From Diphasiastrum complanatum (lineage: Eukaryota; Streptophyta; Lycopodiopsida; Lycopodiales; Lycopodiaceae), in contig CM055106.1 of the NCBI GenBank assembly GCA_029204225.1, positions 39,771,827-39,835,826 on the forward strand: a stretch of 64,000 nucleotides of DNA, given 5' to 3'. The notes under the pieces are model-generated. The model saw only the letters and a list, made by a program, of their open reading frames with translations. It had not been told where the DNA came from and searched no databases. Below are positions 57,664-64,000 of the stretch, piece after piece. The stretch's first letter is position 1. Every line of letters starts with the position of its first letter. A program made the position numbers and the translations under genes.

Positions 57664-58379
57664 CTAATAGATTAAACGGGCCAGCTTAGCAAAGTTCAAG
57701 ATAGATCTCCAATAGTAATTGCAATGCCCCATAAAGATGTACACTGCACGTACAGTTCCAGGTTCAGGCAATGAGAGTATTATGCGGATCTTGTCGGCGT
57801 CACTGGCGATACCATGACTCGAGACTACATGGCCTAGCACTATACTGTACGTGACCAAAAATTGGCATGTTGGGTCTAGAGATATGCCGAACAATCGACA
57901 TTGGATGAACACTTTCTCTAAGCAAGCTAGATGTTGGGCTCTAGAGGAGTGGATACACAAGTCGTCCATGAATATCTCAAGAAACTTTCGAAGAAAATTC
58001 TTGAAGGCATAACTCATCACTCGTTGGAAAGTGCTGGAAGTTTGCACAACCCAAATGGCATCACTTTGTAAGCATAAGTTTTCCACTCAGTGGAGAAGGC
58101 GGTTTTGTGCTAATCTTCTGGGGCTATCTGCACCTGGTTATAGCCACTAACTCATCTAGAAAGCTATAGGCTTCTGCTCCGACTATTCTCTCTAAACATT
58201 TTCCATGAATGGTAAAGGAAAATGGTCCTTGTTGGCTACGACATTCAGCTTCTTGTAGTCCACACAAATTCTAAGTTTTCCATTTTTCTTAGATACTACC
58301 ACAATCGGCGATACCTAATCAGTGTGCTCCATCTCGTAGATGAATCCTACATCTAGAAGCTTCTTCAATTCCTCTTGGA
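57664..58379 (-). pseudogene. Ty3/gypsy reverse transcriptase
   Basis: 57664-58086 contains FQRVMSYAFKNFLRKFLEIF, MDDLCIHS (motif C; the usual Y/F-x-DD is FMDD), HLACLEKVFIQCRLFGISLD and ILGHVVSSHGIA-type residues. Fragments of the N-terminal RT blocks (MEHTDXVSPIVVVSKKNGKL and an ICVDYKKLNVV-like stretch) can be followed with stops on the minus strand at 58090-58380. The catalytic aspartates survive, but frameshifts near 58086 and the N-terminal stops disable the enzyme. Confidence 0.88.
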
Positions 58380-59440
58380 TCAGCTAGGCGTAGTGGGCCT
58401 ACTAATTGTGGGTTTTGCACCATCAGCCAGTGGAATGGTATGAACCACTACATCTGGTGATATGCCATTCAGCTTAGCATAATTCCGAGCAAGACAGTCA
58501 CGGTATTTGTGGAGAAGTGTCTTGAGATCCTCAAGTTTCTCTCCTTCTACATCTTCCCCTACTAATACCATATGACTCTCCCCTCCTTTCTCAGCTAGAT
58601 CTATCTCTTTATTGCGGGCAGGACCTTCATACACGTTGGCTCCTTGGGAGGTTTCTGCTAAGGGTTCTTTCTTTGCCCTAGGCATAACCAGTACCACTTC
58701 ATCCATCTCATAATCTTTGAAATACTGTGGCACATCATGCGTAGGTTTAGGTTCTTCTATGGCGTCTTCCCGGATCTTATCTTGTAACTCGTAGTTGGTC
58801 ATCAACTCGGTCTTAATTCCTCTTTTATCACTCTTAGCCTTCCACTCAGCAATTTTTGCCTTATATAGGGATTTATGTTCACGGACGAGCTAGTGGGTGG
58901 TCAATTGTCGATACCCAATCTTTTCAAAGTGTTTTCTAATGCTCTTTGATGGTTTCATACCTAGATCTACGAAGGTGATCGAAGTTTTTTCCTTCAGAGA
59001 TTCTCCCTGTGGGGAATCCGAAGTAATTGGCTCTTTTCCTTTGTCATTCATAGGTGTCTCTAATCATGGATAAAAGGTCAGATCTTTTACCATCTTTATG
59101 TTACTGTCTCATAACGAGATTTCTAGCTTATAAAGAGCTTCATCATCAGCTAGATCCCAATCTGTACATTATCTTAAGAGATCATCGATAGTTATAGGAA
59201 TACTGGTCGTGGATCCATCAGTCACTATATCTATTCGGCCTATAACAACATTGCCTTGTGGGGCTCTGCGGTTCTGATGAGATCTGCGTTCGCTAGAGGC
59301 TCTCGTGGATCTAGTGTTTCGAGGATTTTGCGCAGCTTTAAAACTATCAGGATCAACATATCGGAGGAAATCCTCATACTCGTACTCTCTGTTGGATTAG
59401 TCTCCTTCTTACCAATCGTCTAATCAGTTTTAATCTTCAT
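58380..59440 (-). pseudogene. Ty3/gypsy pol N-terminal/pre-RT region
   Basis: From an ATG near 59439 (MDED) the minus strand runs through EYEDFLRYVDPDSFKAAQNP, VVIGRIDIVTDGSTTSIPI, KEKTSITFVDLGMKPSKSIR, FEKIGYRQLTTH and SLYKAKIAEWKAKSDKRGIK. At 58380-58805 it has VPQYFKDYEMDEVVLVMPR, MVLVGEDVEGEKLEDLKTLL and HKYRDCLARNYAKLNGISP. Stops interrupt at several sites. The last box corresponds to the pre-RT segment also seen at 45834 and 17842. The gag is not on this strand. The start of this region is duplicated at 59858-60521. Confidence 0.75.
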
Positions 59441-59592
59441 CCATTGTTTATCTAGTTCTATAGATTTTTTCGTGTATTTACACAATATATAGATCTACAA
59501 GTGTTTTTACACAGTCTGTGGAAATACATGGAGTTTGAAACAGTGTTGTCTTTTTCGCCTATCAGGAATCCTGTTGAAAAATGCAGTGTCGC
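58928..59592. repeat. Segmental duplication, unit 1
   Basis: From GTGTTTTCTAATGCTCTTTG to GAAAAATGCAGTGTCGC, matched at 59858-60521 with about 930-bp offset and scattered substitutions. It covers the gypsy pol start and its upstream leader. Confidence 0.9.
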
Positions 59593-59857
59593 TAAAATCA
59601 TTGTGTCACATTTTTCGTTGTTTTCAAAGAGCCTCAAATGTTAAAAAAATGACTCTAACAAAGTGTGGGGCAACCCTAAATGAGATTTTAGAGCACCTTC
59701 ATCTTTTTTCGCAATTTTTCGGTGAAAGTTTTGGTTCATTTATGCAGACAGAACGTTAATGGCCAATTTTACCGCTTATCAACAATCAATGACAAGGAAC
59801 TGGATGGATGCCAATGGATCACCAACCAACTGGCGATCACAATTGATGACCTAATTT

Positions 59858-60521
59858 AGTGTTTTCTAATGCTCTTTGATGGTTTCATACCTAGATCTAC
59901 GAAGGTGATCAAAGCTTTTTCCTTCAGAGATTCTCCTTGTGGAAAATCCGAAGTAATTGGCTCTTTTTCCTTGTCATTCATAGACACCTCTGATTATGGA
60001 TCAAAGGTCGGATCTTTACCATCTTTATGTTACTGTCTCATAACGAGATTTCTAGCTTATAAAGAGCTTTATCCTCAACTAGATCCCAATCTATACATTA
60101 TCTTAAGAGATCATCGATAGTTGTAGGAACATTGGTCGTGGATCCATCAGTCACTATATCCATTCGGCCTACGACAGCATTGCCTTGTGGGGCTCTGTGG
60201 TTCCGATGAGATCTGCGTTCGCTAGAGGCTCTCGTGGATCTAGTGTTTCGGGATTTTTGCGCAGCTTTAAAACGATCAGGATCAACATATCAGAGGAAAT
60301 CCTCATCCTCGTACTCTTTGTTGGATTAGTATCCTTCTTACCAATCGTCTAATCGGTTTTAATCTTCATCCATTGTTTATCCAGTTCTACAGATTTTCCC
60401 ATGTATTTACACAGTCTACAGATTTACAAGTGTTTTTACACAGTCTGTAGAAATACATGGAGTTTGAAACAGTGTTGTCTTTTTTGCCTGTTAGGAATCC
60501 TGTTGAAAAATGCAGTGTCGC
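59858..60521. repeat. Segmental duplication, unit 2
   Basis: Second copy of 58928-59592, separated by about 265 bp. It carries the same minus-strand gypsy reading, with FVDLGMKPSKSIR and DPDRFKAAQKSRNTRSTR in decayed form. It is either a local tandem duplication or the start of a second copy of the same element. Confidence 0.9.
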
Positions 60522-60539
60522 CTTTTTGCATTTTTTGCC

Positions 60540-60980
60540 TGACAAAAATCTCTACATCTACAAAGGAAATTCTTCACATTCAAGATGTCTATTGGTGATT
60601 ATCTTCAGAATCACATTAACTAGTTTAAGAATCTCTTGCAACAAATGGCCGTTGTCGGATCAGTCATAGATGATCAAGATGAAATTAGGACATTGCTTTC
60701 AAGCTTGCCCTCTACATATGAGAACTAGGTGATGATCATATCGACACACTCATATTTAACTCTTACTAGAGTTATCACTATGTTGCTGGAAGAAGACAAT
60801 AGGAGAAGTCAAGACACTTCGTCTACTTCCTCCTCTCAAGCTCTATATGTCAACAAAGGCTCTAAGCGACAGAAGCAGAAAAGCTCCAAGAAGACTGCAA
60901 CGAATCATAAACAGACTCAAAGTCAAGCACAATCATCAGATCCACAATCGAAGAAGAAGATGTTTTGCAGATATTATTAG
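60540..60980 (+). pseudogene. Ty1/copia gag fragment
   Basis: The plus strand reads LFTFKMSIGDYLQNHIN, FKNLLQQMAVVGSVIDDQDE, IRTLLSSLPSTYEN, VMIISTHSYLTLTRVITMLL and EEDNRRSQDTSSTSSSQAL. A basic linker then leads to KKKMFCRYY, which stops at the edge of the foldback element. TAG replaces expected codons at IN*FKN and YEN*VMI. It belongs to the same family as the gag at 37190-38025, where FCRYCKRTGHEIK continues the knuckle. Confidence 0.8.
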
Positions 60981-61938
60981 GGCCCTTTTTGGACTCAAAA
61001 AGGGCCTCTTCACTAATTATAATTAGTGTTAATGACCACATGTGTACCAATAAGAGAGTGACAAGTGAGATGGAATGGTCCATATGACATGGCACATCCA
61101 ATGGTGTAAAATAGATCTCCAAATTCTAACTCTACTTGCTCAACCCATAGTAATGATGATTTGACAAGGCTCAAATTTAAACTTTAAATCCAATATAACA
61201 TCTATTTTTTCAAGGCCTTCAAAATTCATCTTTTTAAGCTTAGAATGAGTGAAAAGGGGGCCTGATATTTCCTTGGGCCCCCATTTTGAAAAAAAAAATT
61301 TGAAAAAAAAGGGGGAGGAGGATGGGAGTACATCCCCCCCCCCCGCTCTCTCTCTCTCTCTCCCTCAGGGCCAGCTGGCCCGTCGCGCCTCACCCACCCC
61401 TTCGGGCCGCTGGCCCTCTTTGAATCGCGTGGCCCGGAGGGCCACACCTAGCACCCCCCCTCCCTCGTTGTCCTGTCAAAGAGGGAGGGGGGAGACCTAG
61501 GAGCGCGCGTTCATCGCGACGGGCCAGCTGGCCCCGAGGGAGAGAGAGAGAGAGCGCGTGGGGGTACAAGCGTACAATGGGGGGGATGTACTCCCATCCC
61601 CCTCCCCCTTTTTTTTCAGATTTGTTTTTCAAAATGGGGGCCCAAGAAAATATCGGGCCCCCTTTTCACTCATTCAAAGCTTAAAAAGATGAATTGTGAA
61701 GGCCTTGAAAAAATAGATGTTATATTGGATTTATATTTTCTGGCTACATTAAAAGTTAGGTGTCCTTGCTATATTATGTTAGGCCTAAGTGAAGCCTACT
61801 AAAATAGAAGTTAACCCATGATAAACCCAGCGTGAACTGCCACATAGGATGATTAATGAGTTAATTAATCCTAATTAGCAAACATGTTTAGGCAAGGAAA
61901 AGGCCCTCTTTGAGTTCAAAAAGGGCCTAATGTCTGCA
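60966..61938. mobile_element. Large foldback (inverted-repeat) element with GC-rich core
   Basis: The outer ends GCAGATATTATTAGGGCCC... and ...GGGCCTAATGTCTGC are inverted copies, each itself a hairpin (GGCCCTTTTT-GGACTC-AAAAAGGGCC). A longer inner pair of arms, 61186-61350 and 61575-61732, is complementary over about 150 bp (AATCCAATATAACATCTATT and inverse, GGGCCCCCATTTTG and inverse). The centre, 61340-61575, is GC-rich. It contains GGGCCAGCTGGCCCGTCGCG near 61370 and its inverse near 61520. No transposase frame exists. No clear target duplication was found. Confidence 0.8.
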
Positions 61939-62416
61939 AGCGCAACAACCATGAGATCAAATTCTCCAAGCGAAAAATCTATATAAGTCTTCAATCCTTC
62001 CCAAAGGGTTGGATGCGTCTTGAGTAAGGTGCCGAGGGGCATTCTCACATCACTTCTCAACAGATCGACTAGAGTGTGGTCTTTTTTTTCTTCCTTGTTA
62101 TGGAAAGGGACTTTGAAATCAAAACGCTTGTTTGCATTTTGTCCGGTCTCACGGATGAACTACAGTAGCCTAGGATTTACTAGGGAGCAAGGGGAAGCGG
62201 TGGGTTGTTGATCGTTAGCATCGTCAGACTGATGTTGATCGTGCTCTCGGGTGCTTCTCTAGCATGATCTAGGACTTGGGCTTCTTTCACCCACTCCTTC
62301 ATTCTCCTAGAATTACCTTGCTCAACTGTGGGGTTGGGGTATTCACCTACGTATAAAGAACCTAAAGATCCACTAGCAGGGACGCGATTTTTTGGCGAGC
62401 ATTTCTCGGAGAGCAT
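61875..62416 (-). pseudogene. Decayed ORF, possibly retroelement-derived
   Basis: The minus strand at 62180-62416 reads GEYPNPTVEQGNSRRMKEWV and ESTINISLTMLTINN. Further on, 61875-62120 reads RFDFKVPFHNKEEKKDHTL, LLRSDVRMPLGTLLKTHPTL and GLKTYIDFSLGEFDLMVVAL. The composition is protein-like and one stop near 62105 separates the halves. The PLGTLLK..P.LW type of segment recalls linker regions of gypsy polyproteins, but I cannot name the family. The left part overlaps the border of the foldback element. Confidence 0.35.
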
Positions 62417-62507
62417 GTCAAGGCGAGCAGGTTTTGGCGAGCAATATTAAGATACATTGTACGATGGCGAGCACTTCTCTAATATGAGGATTTTTTCTTG
62501 GTGAGCA
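62394..62507. repeat. Repeated GGCGAGCA octamer
   Basis: GGCGAGCA at 62394, 62422, 62436 and 62466, and GGTGAGCA at 62500, in a 114-bp AT-rich stretch. Confidence 0.8.
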
Positions 62508-62509
62508 AA

Positions 62510-63660
62510 TGAAGGTGTGGCAACACATTGACGACTGAGTTTATTAATCTCAAATACATGAGCAAACTTAGTACAATTTGTTTCATGTTGGTTATGAATA
62601 CAACTTAGGACTCTGTGTGTTGAGAATAAAGTTAATTGAGAAAACTATGAGCCAAAATGAATTGAATCCAGATTGTTTGATTCAAACAACTTTTTAGTGT
62701 CAAAGCTTGACTATTGAAGACGTCTGAACCATAGTTGTTGTCGTGGTCCTCTCCTTACTTGAATCACTATCATATGAGAGTGCGAATCTAGTTTGCGCCC
62801 GCGACGTGCTACTAGTGACAAGTTCTCCTCAATTTCTGCTTGGGTAGTAGTTTCTAGACTCAGATTACTCTTCCCCCTCCTAATAAAGTTACTCTCCTAA
62901 GTATGGATATGAAAATGATGAAGGGTGAATACAAACTAAAGATAGCTGAAGAATATGTACTATTGAAACTGCAATGTAGAAATTACAACACATGAATGGA
63001 TTGTTGCTTAATAAATCAAGATGGGAAATGTGTGACTAGAGAAAAGGATATTACATTGTCAAGGATAGCTCAACATTTTAAAACTTGTTTTAATATGCCT
63101 TTATCCAAAGGCTGATAACATAAATACATAGAATGGAAGGCTACTGGGCTCGACCAAGCTTGAGCCTCGTGAGGGGCTTGCTATGCAGATGCCCAGACGG
63201 ACAAGCAAATAAGATTAGTAGACATGAGAATGCGGGATTCAGCAATCACCACACGTATATGAGCCCTCACTTTACATTCCCTCAGACTTTGTATTGAAGG
63301 AAGACATCGAGCAAAAAAAAAGGATGAATGATCAACGAGTAGCCATGGTTTTGCTATATGAAAGGAAATGATACCATGATGTTTTAAGAATATAGCATTA
63401 GCAACCATGAGAAGCAACATAGAGGACTTTTAAGTTGCTCATTTGGTAATGAGGACCATTGATCAAGACTGACATTTTAGGGCCTCTAAAGCTCATTTGT
63501 TTCTTAAGGGAGAAACTACAGAATGGAGCTTTTCAAAAGGAACACAAGAAAACAAAGGTTCGTTCAACTTTGTTTCATGTATTTTTCCTCAGCCATCAAC
63601 CTCATTTGCACAATTTCTACACTTTTGGATGCTGTTGGGAACAGTGATTGGCTCTTGATG
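62510..63660. other. Unassigned flank of the BAHD gene fragment
   Basis: No motif-bearing frame. The open minus frame at 63181-63420 is hydrophobic and has no recognised domain. This is expected to be 3' flank or intron of the gene to its right. Confidence 0.45.
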
Positions 63661-63663
63661 AGT

Positions 63664-64000
63664 TTATGCAATGGTTGATGCAGTTCCGATGCTAGTTCTG
63701 ACACAAAATCCACCGCAACTGAATTTCATTACCTAGCAAAAGCAAAATCATGCATGAGAGAGAGGGATGGGTGGTCACTAAAATCAAATTCAGACTATAT
63801 GTACCTCAATTGCTAGCAAGGGTTGAACCAAAATACTCTTGCTTTTTCCTACACTGCTATGTAGAAACTTATGGCCAAATTCCTTATCTGTATCAAGATC
63901 CTTTTCTGCCAGTACATCTAAGATGTTAGCATCGGCTTCTGCCTCAACAAAAACAGCTCCTTCACCGTTGCTAATAACTTGAAACTTTCCATCCGAGGTG
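63664..64000 (-). pseudogene. BAHD acyltransferase fragment, truncated before HXXXD
   Basis: The minus strand from the window edge reads SDGKFQVISNGEGAVFVEAE then ADANILDVLAE (64000-63805). A GT-AG intron of 72 bp follows (63804-63733; GAG|GTACAT ... TTGCTAG|GTAATG). The next exon reads VMKFSCGGFCVRTSIG. The NGEGA.FVEAEAD box and the F.CGGF..G box after PLLAIEV are characteristic of BAHD enzymes (HCT-like, acyl-CoA-dependent transferases of secondary metabolism, cytosolic). The intron sits between these boxes, at LLAIE|VMKF. A TAA at 63664-63666 ends the frame (TASTIA*) exactly where the catalytic HXXXDG should be, and no His is present. Either this copy is truncated or a further splice is missed. 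The N-terminal half lies outside the window. Confidence 0.68.

Noticed and set aside
61930-61990. Continuation of the copia gag knuckle (CKRNHEIKF) right of the foldback
   Set aside because: It resembles CKRTGHEIKDF, but the knuckle glycine is missing and the opposite strand is open through the same bases with protein-like residues. The evidence is too weak to claim that the foldback split the gag exactly here.

Overview
This window looks like nuclear DNA of a land plant with a repeat-bloated genome. Three pieces of ordinary plant-type genes carry GT-AG introns: a SET-domain exon at 1494-1627, a short-chain dehydrogenase/reductase at 22558-23765, and the edge of a BAHD acyltransferase at 63664-64000. 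Almost everything else is mobile-element debris: Ty1/copia and Ty3/gypsy LTR retrotransposons, non-autonomous hairpin elements, long AG/CT microsatellites and minisatellites. I see no bacterial operons, no tRNA or rRNA genes and no CRISPR. A Penelope-like reverse transcriptase and a beta-class amino-methyltransferase are uncommon in flowering plants. Together with the repeat content they make a fern, lycophyte or other seed-free plant a plausible but unproven source.

Layout. 1-1330: end of a gypsy gag followed by an LTR-like block that recurs at 52160. 1494-1627: orphan SET exon. 1630-7940: non-coding, with small tandem duplications. 7950-8665: dead gypsy gag. 9179-10338: two CT microsatellites. 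10542-10921: six copies of an 18-bp palindrome. 11328-13607: copia remnant (minus). 14014-14459: inverted repeat. 14863-15580: unknown decayed ORF. 16661-18140: gypsy pol (minus). 18141-19678: decayed DNA amino-methyltransferase gene. 20280-20442: GT/GA microsatellite. 20551-21120: hAT-type non-autonomous element with an 8-bp target duplication. 22558-23765: SDR gene, the only nearly intact host gene. 25850-27300: minisatellites. 27767-31621: a nearly complete but gag-less copia element (minus). 33579-35776: GA microsatellite joined to a Penelope-like RT (minus).

36680-45830: copia gag and pol on the plus strand, then a second copy of the same pol family in the opposite orientation, giving arms of about 1.6 kb. 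45834-46913: gypsy pol N-terminal part. 47534-47695: copia gag stub. 48837-48982: CT microsatellite. 50400-51577: decayed coiled-coil ORF. 52160-55715: gypsy LTR, repeat-rich leader and gag (plus). 56287-59440: gypsy pol (minus), with a 0.66-kb duplication of its start at 59858-60521. 60540-60980: copia gag. 60966-61938: large foldback element with a GC-rich core. 61875-62416: decayed minus ORF. 63664-64000: BAHD fragment.

The genes do not form a pathway. The three host-gene pieces are islands separated by nested insertions. Most element ORFs are broken by stops. Where two copies can be compared, some of these stops are C-to-T changes (CAG to TAG, CGA to TGA), as expected of old, methylated, silenced DNA. 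All assignments rest on motif recognition by eye; no database search was run.
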